Below, in pieces: positions 52,843 through 59,965 of a DNA stretch of 64,000 nucleotides (position 1 is the first letter of the stretch; the number at the start of each line of letters is the position of its first letter). Made by a program: the position numbers and the translations under genes. The notes under the pieces are model-generated. The model was not told the DNA's origin, did not search any database, and worked only from the letters and a program-made list of their open reading frames with translations. The stretch is from Vreelandella sedimenti (lineage in GTDB: Bacteria; Pseudomonadota; Gammaproteobacteria; Pseudomonadales; Halomonadaceae). Location: NCBI RefSeq assembly GCF_013416325.1, contig NZ_JACCGK010000021.1, positions 1-64,000 of the forward strand. The letters are read 5' to 3'.

Positions 52843-52922
52843 CCGCCGGCCATCTGAGTAAGTGTTCCCTTGAATGATCCCTTGCTTTTATTCTCCGGCG
52901 GTTCCCACCGCCGGTTTTTTTT
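52843..52922 (+). promoter_or_regulatory. Candidate attenuator-like leader or small RNA, locus B
   Basis: The sequence CCGCCGG occurs at 52843-52849 and again at 52908-52914. Both copies can pair with CCGGCGG at 52895-52901. Pairing 2 with 3 gives a terminator with a TCCC loop and eight T (52895-52922); pairing 1 with 2 would prevent it. TCTGAGTA at 52853-52860 and TGATCCCTTGCTT at 52875-52887 repeat at locus A. The region lies after the phosphoesterase gene and 99 bp before the rhomboid gene, so it may be a leader of that operon or a small RNA. Confidence 0.5.
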
Positions 52923-53020
52923 GCCTGTTTGTTGGCAGCGGTGTGGTTCATTCAGTAGTTGTCTTCAATAGCTACCCGCTGCGGTCAGCATGCCGCAAGC
53001 GCTTTGATTAGAGGGATGTC

Positions 53021-53872
53021 ATGCATCCAGTGATGCTTCTGCCCGATCACGCGGATACCAATGAACTTCGCCAGGCACTCTGGCGCCACCGCATTGGCCA
53101 CCGCATTACCGATGAAGCGGACGGCCAACTGCTATGGATAGCCGACCCACGCCAGCTTGGCGAACTTAAAGCACTGCTAGAGCGCTGGCAACGGGGCGAA
53201 CCCCTGGTGCTTCATCAGGCTGCTCAGCGCCCGCGCACCATGACCAACTTCTTGGCATCGCTAAAGCAAGTGCCGGTAACGGCGCTGATGGTTGTCATTA
53301 GTCTGGTGATATTTGCCCTGATTGGTGTTTTTGGTGACCAGTTGATTGTCACTCTAACCATCGTGCCGATAGGTATTTCAGGTGGTGAGCTGGTCTTCGG
53401 CGATCTGTCTCAAACGCTTGCGTCAGGGCAAGTCTGGCGCTTTTTATCGCCTGCTTTCCTGCACTTTGGCTGGATGCATTTAATATTTAACCTGATGTGG
53501 GTGTGGTACTTCGGACGTCAGATTGAAGCACTTCAGGGCAGCCGTACCATGTTACTGCTGCTGATTGTCGCGGGCGTTGGCGCGAATGTGGCGCAGTACG
53601 CGACCGGCACCGTGCTATTCGGCGGCATGTCCGGGGTAGTATATGCCTTACTGGCTCACGTTTGGTTGATGTCCCGCAGGGTTCCCCAAAGTGGCTTCTT
53701 TGTACCGCAAATGCTGGTGGTCTTTATGCTCGGCTGGATGGTGTTCACCATGACCGATATGGCGGGCAGCGTTGGCTTTGGCAATGTCGCTAATGAAGCA
53801 CATTTGGGTGGTCTACTCGTGGGGCTTGTCACAGGCTGGTATTATTCATCCCGCCGTTTGAAAAACCGCTAA
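53021..53872 (+). CDS. Rhomboid intramembrane serine protease, GlpG-like
   Basis: The 283-residue protein has an N-terminal cytoplasmic domain (residues 1-75, GlpG style with LLPDHADTNELRQALWRHRI) and six membrane helices. The serine nucleophile is in GGMSGVVYALL and the histidine in NEAHLGGLLVG, so the dyad is complete. HFGWMHLIFNLMWVW is the L1/H-x-x-x-N segment. It cleaves membrane proteins in the bilayer; substrates are not known. Rhomboid, DUF1315 and DUF2797 genes are 10 bp apart or overlap, and form one operon. Confidence 0.93.
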   Translation: MHPVMLLPDHADTNELRQALWRHRIGHRITDEADGQLLWIADPRQLGELKALLERWQRGEPLVLHQAAQRPRTMTNFLASLKQVPVTALMVVISLVIFALIGVFGDQLIVTLTIVPIGISGGELVFGDLSQTLASGQVWRFLSPAFLHFGWMHLIFNLMWVWYFGRQIEALQGSRTMLLLLIVAGVGANVAQYATGTVLFGGMSGVVYALLAHVWLMSRRVPQSGFFVPQMLVVFMLGWMVFTMTDMAGSVGFGNVANEAHLGGLLVGLVTGWYYSSRRLKNR

Positions 53873-53882
53873 GAGGCCTGCA

Positions 53883-54167
53883 ATGAGCGAAATGACGTTC
53901 GAAAAAATGATCAACCAGATGACCCCGGCGATTTACGAAAGCCTTAAACAGGCAGTATCGCTGCGCAAATGGCCCGACGGTCGCCGCTTAACGCCGGAAC
54001 AGACCGAACTCTGCTTGGAAGCCGTCATGCGCTTTGAGGTGGAGAACAACGTGCCGGAAGAAAACCGAGTAGGGTATTTAGAGCAGCGTACCTGCGGTGC
54101 AGCGGCTAGCGGAGCTGGCGTAACGCCTGAAATGGCGGGCTTGGCACGGGATGCCACACGTGATTGA
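53883..54167 (+). CDS. YeaC family protein (DUF1315)
   Basis: The 94-residue protein has the family sequence FEKMINQMTPAIYESLKQAV and KWPDGRRLTPEQTELCLEAVM, ending in GYLEQRTC. It is a small helical protein of unknown role, in size like E. coli YeaC. GAGG stands nine bases before the ATG. It overlaps the DUF2797 gene by 17 bases in another frame and follows the rhomboid gene by 10 bases. Confidence 0.85.
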   Translation: MSEMTFEKMINQMTPAIYESLKQAVSLRKWPDGRRLTPEQTELCLEAVMRFEVENNVPEENRVGYLEQRTCGAAASGAGVTPEMAGLARDATRD

Positions 54168-54996
54168 AGCGGCAGTGCAAGGCTGTTTAAGCAAAATGGC
54201 GGCAGCGATCCCTGGTCTCCAAGACCAACCGGTGGTTTACCACTTGCGAGCGGGTGAGCACCGTGTTGCGCTTAACGAGCGTATCGGTGAGCCGCTCAGC
54301 CTGCGTTGGACGGGAGCCATTGCTTGTACCCACTGCGGGCGAGCAACCAATAAGAGCTTTGCCCAAGGCCACTGTTACCCCTGCTTCAAGCGGCTAGCCC
54401 AGTGTGATACCTGCATTATGAAGCCAGAAACCTGCCACTTTTTCCAAGGCACTTGCCGTGAGCCGGAGTGGGGCGAGCGGCACTGCTTCCAGCCCCATAT
54501 CGTCTACTTGGCTAACTCGTCGGGGCTTAAAGTCGGCATCACCCGCAAAACCCAAATGCCTACTCGCTGGCTGGACCAAGGCGCGATTCAGGCGCTGCCG
54601 ATTCTTGAAGTGGATACTCGCCAGCAGTCTGGGTTTGTCGAAATGCTGTTTAAAGAGCAGGTGGCCGACCGCACCAACTGGCGGGCGATGCTCAAAGGCG
54701 ACGTCGAAACCATGGATTTAAGCGCCGAGCGTGATCGTTTGCTAACCCTGCTAGCCGATGGGTTGCACCAACTGCGCGAAACCCATGGTGCGGACGCCAT
54801 TCGCTTGTTGGAACAGCCAGCGCAACATTTTCACTACCCCGTCAGCGTTTTTCCCAAAAAAGTGGTGTCGCATAACTTTGATAAACAGCCGCTGGTAGAA
54901 GGCGTGCTGCAAGGCGTCAAAGGGCAGTATTTGATCCTTGATAGTGGGGTCATTAATCTCCGAAAATTCACCGGTTACGAAATCCAGGTGAGTTAA
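54151..54996 (+). CDS. DUF2797 zinc-finger-like protein
   Basis: This 281-residue protein has a cysteine-rich core, CTHCGRATNKSFAQGHCYPCF with KRLAQCDTCIM, CHFFQGTCREPEWG and a C-terminal TWL/GITRKTQMPTRWLDQGA segment. This is the DUF2797 signature. The cysteines (at least eight) are probably zinc ligands. Function is not known. ATG 54151 overlaps DUF1315 by 17 bases, suggesting coupling. It is the last gene of the rhomboid operon. Confidence 0.85.
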   Translation: MPHVIEAAVQGCLSKMAAAIPGLQDQPVVYHLRAGEHRVALNERIGEPLSLRWTGAIACTHCGRATNKSFAQGHCYPCFKRLAQCDTCIMKPETCHFFQGTCREPEWGERHCFQPHIVYLANSSGLKVGITRKTQMPTRWLDQGAIQALPILEVDTRQQSGFVEMLFKEQVADRTNWRAMLKGDVETMDLSAERDRLLTLLADGLHQLRETHGADAIRLLEQPAQHFHYPVSVFPKKVVSHNFDKQPLVEGVLQGVKGQYLILDSGVINLRKFTGYEIQVS

Positions 54997-55074
54997 GCGG
55001 CTAGCCATAAGGGGGTGTTTTGACTAAGGTTAGGGGGTGATCTGACCCGCCTTACGCAACGCAAGGAAGCCCTG

Positions 55075-55500
55075 ATGCCTTGGCTTAAACTGCTTCACAT
55101 TGCCGCGCTAGTGATCTGGTGCGGCTCACTGCTTTATCTGCCCGCCTTGCTTAGCCAGGCGCTGCAGCTTCGCAAAGACGCGGGCTTCGCTCAGGGCACC
55201 CCGCCCATGCCGCGGTTTTTTTATAACTCAGTTGCTACCCCGGCCGCTTTAGTGGCTATTGCCTCGGGCACGCTGCTATTTCTCATCCATGGTGTGCTGG
55301 GCGGCTGGCTGATCTTAAAGCTGGGTGCCGTAGTGGCCATGGTCGCCGCCCACGGCTGCTTTGGCTGGTTAATCTTGCGCCTTGAGATGGGCCACTACCG
55401 CTGGGTAAAACCCGCCAACTGGACGGCGCTATGCGTTGCGTTGGCGGGCATTATAGGTGTGCTGGGGCTTGTGTTAGCTAAGCCACTGGACTGGAGCTAA
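55075..55500 (+). CDS. CopD-like membrane protein
   Basis: The 141-residue protein has four membrane helices: LKLLHIAALVIWCGSLLYLPAL, ATPAALVAIASGTLLFLI, LILKLGAVVAMVAAHGCFGWLI and ALCVALAGIIGVLGLVLA. It has histidines in HIAALV and AAHGCFGW as in CopD/HemJ-related proteins that bind heme or copper. It stands 79 bp after DUF2797 and just before the oxidase cluster, to which it may belong by function. It converges on the DUF2231 gene. Confidence 0.75.
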   Translation: MPWLKLLHIAALVIWCGSLLYLPALLSQALQLRKDAGFAQGTPPMPRFFYNSVATPAALVAIASGTLLFLIHGVLGGWLILKLGAVVAMVAAHGCFGWLILRLEMGHYRWVKPANWTALCVALAGIIGVLGLVLAKPLDWS

Positions 55501-55525
55501 CGCCGTGTCTTTAAACAACTTAGTT

Positions 55526-55987
55526 TTAATCCTCAACATCGACCCCCACGGCGTGCTCATACACCAACTGCCCCCCCAGCCAGCCAGCCAAAGCGATCAA
55601 CGCGGCGGTGAGCAGCGATACGGCCAGCCCCCAAGGCAAAATCGCACTCGGGTCGTTGAAACGCAGCAGCCAGTTCAGCGACGCCAACGAGAGCATCACC
55701 ACCGCGACGATAGCGTGGCTCCAGCCGGTAATCAGGCGGCGAATACGCGGCACAGTGACCAGATCAATAATACCTGCCGTGCTGGCAATCCAACCGCCAA
55801 ATGCGCCGACACCGGCCAGCCACAAGCTGGCGCGCAACCAGAATGGATCGCCGCTCAGCATGAAACCGATATCGCTTGCCACCAGCGCCATCAGGGCCGC
55901 GACGGGAAAGTGAATCATCACGGGATGAAGCGGATGTCCGGCGAGGGATGCGCGGCTTTTAATCGAGCGCTGGCGAGGCTTTGCCAT
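55526..55987 (-). CDS. DUF2231 membrane protein
   Basis: The 153-residue protein has the DUF2231 opening GHPLHPVMIHFPVAALMALV with its histidines in the first membrane helix, then three more helices, and an acidic tail HAVGVDVED. The family binds heme or metal by guess only. I start at ATG 55987 behind AGGAAG. It is divergent from coxB with 36 bp between starts, so the regulation of both is linked. It converges on the CopD-like gene. Confidence 0.84.
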   Translation of the reverse strand: MAKPRQRSIKSRASLAGHPLHPVMIHFPVAALMALVASDIGFMLSGDPFWLRASLWLAGVGAFGGWIASTAGIIDLVTVPRIRRLITGWSHAIVAVVMLSLASLNWLLRFNDPSAILPWGLAVSLLTAALIALAGWLGGQLVYEHAVGVDVED

Positions 55988-56023
55988 GGTCACTTCCTGT
56001 GGGCAGAAAAAGGAATTCAAGGG

Positions 56024-57067
56024 ATGAGGTTGATTATTCAACGCTTAACCAAGCAGCGGGTCAACTCACTTGGCACACCGCTTGCGCTGTTTTTCGGCCT
56101 GCTATTAGCCGGTTGTGCGGGGGATAAGTCTATTCTAGACCCGGCAGGCCAAGCTGCGCGAGACGTGGCGATGATTTGGTGGGTAATGCTGGGTTTTGGC
56201 ACTGTGGTATTGGTGCTGGTGACTGCTTTTTGGCTGTATACCTTCAAGCGCAGTGAGGTCGTACGTACGCCTGCTGAGGAGCGAAAAATAGCGCGTCGCT
56301 GGATTATTGGTGGTGGCATTATGCTGCCGGTGGCCAGCATTACCGCTCTACTGGCCTTTGGTGTGCCCACCGGCCAGCGGCTTTTACCGTTGCCCCTGGC
56401 AGAACCGCCGGAGGTGATTGAAGTAATCGGCCACCAGTGGTGGTGGGAAGTGCGCTATCCCGGCGCAGAAGGGGGTGAGGTGGTGACTTCTAATCAGCTC
56501 ATCATGCCTGCAGGGGAGCCAGTCGATTTTCACGTTACTGGTGCGGACGTTATTCACGCCTTCTGGGTGCCTCGACTGGGCGGAAAGATCGATATGATCC
56601 CTGGACGAGTGAATAAAATACGCTTAGAGGCAGACGAACCGGCGGTATTTGGTGCTCAGTGCGCCGAGTTCTGTGGCGCCCAACATGCCCAAATGCAACT
56701 CTATGTGGAAGCCGTCGGGCGTGACGAGTACGACGCTTGGCTGGCCGCCCGTCAAACGGAAGCATTATCGTCGCTAGCTGCAAACGATCAGCAGCATGAG
56801 CCTGCCAGGGAGGCATTTATGACCCATTGTGCTAGCTGCCACCGGGTAGCGGGACTCTCCTCTGAGGAAGAGGGGCCGGATCTTTCTGATCTTGGCAGCC
56901 GGACTAGCCTCGGGGCGGGGATAATGGCCATGGAAGAGGGCGCAGTCACCCACTGGCTACAGCATCACCAACGCTTAAAGCCGGGCAACAAAATGCCGCC
57001 CCACGGTGATATTGAGACGGCCACCTTGGAGAGCCTGGGTGCTTGGCTGGAGACGCTAACCCCATGA
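56024..57067 (+). CDS. coxB: Cytochrome c oxidase subunit II with cytochrome c domain (caa3 type)
   Basis: Subunit II takes electrons and holds the CuA centre. The 347-residue protein starts at ATG 56024 (AAGGA site); the long frame upstream to 55505 is antisense to DUF2231. A lipobox-like LLLAGC near residue 31 suggests a lipid-anchored mature end, followed by two membrane helices. CuA ligands are in CAEFCGAQHAQM and an earlier histidine in ADVIHAFW; HQWWWEVRYPG is the electron-entry aromatic patch. A C-terminal heme c site CASCH with the methionine in GNKMPPHG marks the caa3 type. It overlaps coxA by four bases. Confidence 0.95.
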   Translation: MRLIIQRLTKQRVNSLGTPLALFFGLLLAGCAGDKSILDPAGQAARDVAMIWWVMLGFGTVVLVLVTAFWLYTFKRSEVVRTPAEERKIARRWIIGGGIMLPVASITALLAFGVPTGQRLLPLPLAEPPEVIEVIGHQWWWEVRYPGAEGGEVVTSNQLIMPAGEPVDFHVTGADVIHAFWVPRLGGKIDMIPGRVNKIRLEADEPAVFGAQCAEFCGAQHAQMQLYVEAVGRDEYDAWLAARQTEALSSLAANDQQHEPAREAFMTHCASCHRVAGLSSEEEGPDLSDLGSRTSLGAGIMAMEEGAVTHWLQHHQRLKPGNKMPPHGDIETATLESLGAWLETLTP

Positions 57068-59604
57068 CCACTATTAACCGAGAAGCTACCCCAGAAGGCG
57101 ATAACATCGCAGGCCCCGGCCAGTTGCACAGTGACTTGCACGAGATATGGGGCAATCCGCGTGGCTTAAAAGCCCTCACCATTGTGAATCACACCACTCT
57201 CGGCTTACGTTTTATGGTAACCGGGATGGCGTTTTTCTTGCTCGGCGGGCTGTTAGCCATGCTGGTGCGCACCCAGTTGGCGCTCCCCGATCAAGACTTT
57301 ATGTCGCCGGATATCTATAGCCAAGTCACCACAATGCATGGCACGGTGATGATGTTTCTGTTCGCCATACCCATGCTGGAAGGGCTGGCGATTTATATGA
57401 TCCCCAAGATGATCGGTGCCCGGGATCTGGTTTGCCCACGGCTAACATCCCTGGGTTACTGGTGCTATCTGTTTGGCGGCATCATCCTGTCGTTTAGTTT
57501 GGTGTTAGAGATGGCGCCTAATAGCGGCTGGTTTATGTATACCCCGCTCAGTGGCAGCGAGTATTCACCGGGTTTGGGCTCAGATTTCTGGCTGTTAGGG
57601 ATCACCTTCGTTGAGATCTCCGCGCTGTCTGCCGGGGTCGAATTGGTGGTTTCGATACTGCGTACCCGCACCCAGGGCATGGCGCTGCACAAAATGCCGC
57701 TGTTTGCCTGGTATATCCTCGCCATGGCGCTGATGATCGTGGTCGGTTTTCCGCCACTGATTCTAGGCAGTATTCTGCTGGAGCTTGAGCGCGCAGTGGG
57801 GATGCCCTTTTTTGAAGTGACCGGTGGCGGTGATCCGATTCTATGGCAGCACCTCTTTTGGCTGTTCGGCCATCCCGAGGTTTACATCATTTTCCTGCCC
57901 GCGGCGGGCATTGTCTCCACGCTGATCCCGGTGTTTGCTGGCCGTCCGATCGTTGGTTACGGCTGGGTGGTCTTCGCCATTACCGTGACAGGCTTTATCA
58001 GTTTCGGGCTCTGGGTTCACCACATGTTTACCGTGGGTATTCCGCAACTGGCTCAAGCGTTCTTCTCCGCCGCCAGTATGCTGGTTGCGGTACCAACCGC
58101 GATTCAGGTGTTTGTCTGGCTGGCCACGCTATGGCTGGGTAAGCCCAAGATGAAGCTACCAATGCTATGGATCATGGGCTTCCTGATTATCTTCGTGTGT
58201 GGCGGTTTGACTGGCGTAATGCTGGCGCTGGTGCCCTTTAACTGGCAGGTGCACGATACCCACTTTGTGGTGGCGCATATGCACTATGTGTTGGTGGGGG
58301 GCATGTTCTTCCCGCTGATTGCCGGACTCTACTACTGGTTGCCGCTGTTTTCAGGGCGAATGCCTTCTGAAACCCTGGGAAAATGGGGCTTTTGGCTGAC
58401 CTTTTTGGGCTTTAATGGCACCTTCTTGATCATGCACTGGACTGGCCTTTTGGGAATGCCGCGGCGGGTTTACTCTTATGAAACGGGCATGGGCTGGGAT
58501 ATTTTCAACCTGCTGTCATCCATGAGTAGCTTTATTATGTCGGCGGGGATTGCCATGGTGCTGCTGGATTTTGCGCTGCACTTCCGTTTTGGCAAACCCG
58601 CTAAGCATAATCCCTGGAACGCGGATACCCTGGAATGGGCCAATAGTATGCCGCCCAGCGCCTACAACTTTGTCAGCCTGCCAAAGATCGAGACGCGCCA
58701 CCCATTATGGGATGACCCTGATCTACCCCGCACCATGGCAGAAGGGCAACATAGCCTGGCGGTGGCTACCCATGGCCGGCGGGAGATGTGGGGCACCGAC
58801 CCATTATCGGGCAAAGTGCGGGAAATCGTTCATCTGCCGGGTAACTCCTGGTGGCCGCTGTTCGCCGCAATAGCTCTGGCCGTGGTGTGTTTAAGCCTGC
58901 TGACGCGGCTATATCCGCTGGCTGGTATCGCTGTTGTCGTGGCTGGCCTATTTCTACTGCGCTGGTCTTGGGAGAATGGTGCACATCCAAAAGCAGCACC
59001 GGATGCAGAAGTAGCCCCCGGCGACCCCCCGCTGCACTCGCGCACCATGGATGGCCCCGGCCTATGGGCGATGTCGATCACGCTGCTCGCCAATGGTTCG
59101 TTCTTCCTCTCTTACCTATTTGGCTGGTTCTATCTATGGACGGTGTCCCCCGAGTGGCGGATGCCCGACACCTCACCGCTCTCCTTGGTGGGGCTTATCA
59201 TTGCCGCGAGTGCGCTAACTGCTGGCCTGGGAATTCTCGAAAAACTGGTGCGCGGTTTGCGCCAGGGTAAGGATGCAGGGCTGGCTGTGGGCATGTATTG
59301 CATCAGTGCTCTAGGCTTTGTACAGGTTGTGATAACGCTTTGGGTGCTGTTGACTGCAGACTTGGCGGTGACCGAAACCTCCCATGATGCGATCATTATG
59401 GTTGGGCTGGCCTATGCACTGCTACACGGTGGTTTAGGCGCCGTGCTTACGCTTCTTCAGGGCCTGCGGGTGGGTTATGGCTATGTGGGTGCCCATGCGC
59501 CTTTCGAGCCTGCCGTGGTTGCCCTGTGGTGGCGCTATAACCTGGTGACGTTCTGGATACTCGTGGGCGCGCTTGCCGTGTTGCCGCGTGTGATTGGGAG
59601 CTAA
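57064..59604 (+). CDS. coxA: Cytochrome c oxidase subunit I fused to subunit III
   Basis: This is an 846-residue fusion. Residues 1-560 are subunit I: the heme a ligand in TMHGTVMMFLF (His92), HPEVYIIFLPAAG with the Cu-B histidine, crosslinked tyrosine and D-channel glutamate, WVHHMFTVGIP with the histidine pair, and VHDTHFVVAHMHYVL with the heme ligands. After a linker comes a subunit III-like part with helices starting GLWAMSITLLANGSFFLSYL and ending near LVTFWILVGALAVL. ATG 57064 overlaps the coxB stop. No separate coxC is seen, in agreement with the fusion. Confidence 0.94.
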   Translation: MTTINREATPEGDNIAGPGQLHSDLHEIWGNPRGLKALTIVNHTTLGLRFMVTGMAFFLLGGLLAMLVRTQLALPDQDFMSPDIYSQVTTMHGTVMMFLFAIPMLEGLAIYMIPKMIGARDLVCPRLTSLGYWCYLFGGIILSFSLVLEMAPNSGWFMYTPLSGSEYSPGLGSDFWLLGITFVEISALSAGVELVVSILRTRTQGMALHKMPLFAWYILAMALMIVVGFPPLILGSILLELERAVGMPFFEVTGGGDPILWQHLFWLFGHPEVYIIFLPAAGIVSTLIPVFAGRPIVGYGWVVFAITVTGFISFGLWVHHMFTVGIPQLAQAFFSAASMLVAVPTAIQVFVWLATLWLGKPKMKLPMLWIMGFLIIFVCGGLTGVMLALVPFNWQVHDTHFVVAHMHYVLVGGMFFPLIAGLYYWLPLFSGRMPSETLGKWGFWLTFLGFNGTFLIMHWTGLLGMPRRVYSYETGMGWDIFNLLSSMSSFIMSAGIAMVLLDFALHFRFGKPAKHNPWNADTLEWANSMPPSAYNFVSLPKIETRHPLWDDPDLPRTMAEGQHSLAVATHGRREMWGTDPLSGKVREIVHLPGNSWWPLFAAIALAVVCLSLLTRLYPLAGIAVVVAGLFLLRWSWENGAHPKAAPDAEVAPGDPPLHSRTMDGPGLWAMSITLLANGSFFLSYLFGWFYLWTVSPEWRMPDTSPLSLVGLIIAASALTAGLGILEKLVRGLRQGKDAGLAVGMYCISALGFVQVVITLWVLLTADLAVTETSHDAIIMVGLAYALLHGGLGAVLTLLQGLRVGYGYVGAHAPFEPAVVALWWRYNLVTFWILVGALAVLPRVIGS

Positions 59605-59608
59605 GTTA

Positions 59609-59965
59609 ATGTCCATCACGATGCAGCGGTTACATCTTACCCATCCCTTACATTTCGTCATTGGCTTAACGCTATGGTGTATCTGGTTCGTAGCCGTTTA
59701 CGGCGGGCATGCAATAGCCTGCTCAGTTGCGCCGCCTGCTCCCGAGCAGGGCGTATTCACCCTGGTGAACGCGATGCTGCTGGTGGTTAGTATCGCGGCG
59801 ATTGCGTTACTGGCGGTGCTAACAGTGGGCTGTTGCCGTATGGCCAAGCGCCATGAAGGGCGGCTGCGCTTTAATGCCACTGTTTCCGCCGGTCTGTATC
59901 TTTTCTCTACCTTAGGCGTTGTGTTTGCTGCAATGCCGATTATTGGCATTCCGCCTTGCCTGTAA
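59609..59965 (+). CDS. Small membrane protein of the oxidase cluster
   Basis: The 118-residue protein has three membrane helices: PLHFVIGLTLWCIWFVAVYG, LVNAMLLVVSIAAIALLAVL and ATVSAGLYLFSTLGVVFAAM. I do not recognise a family. ATG 59609 lies four bases after the coxA stop; TTG 59594 is less likely. It overlaps the metal ATPase start by ten bases. Its place between coxA and a copper-type ATPase hints at a role in oxidase assembly or membrane heme/copper handling. Confidence 0.7.
   Translation: MSITMQRLHLTHPLHFVIGLTLWCIWFVAVYGGHAIACSVAPPAPEQGVFTLVNAMLLVVSIAAIALLAVLTVGCCRMAKRHEGRLRFNATVSAGLYLFSTLGVVFAAMPIIGIPPCL

Noticed and set aside
55505-56023. N-terminal extension of coxB by 173 codons
   Set aside because: The extension is antisense to the DUF2231 gene, low in complexity (Q, H, R) and unlike any subunit II; ATG 56024 has a ribosome site and begins the signal sequence.
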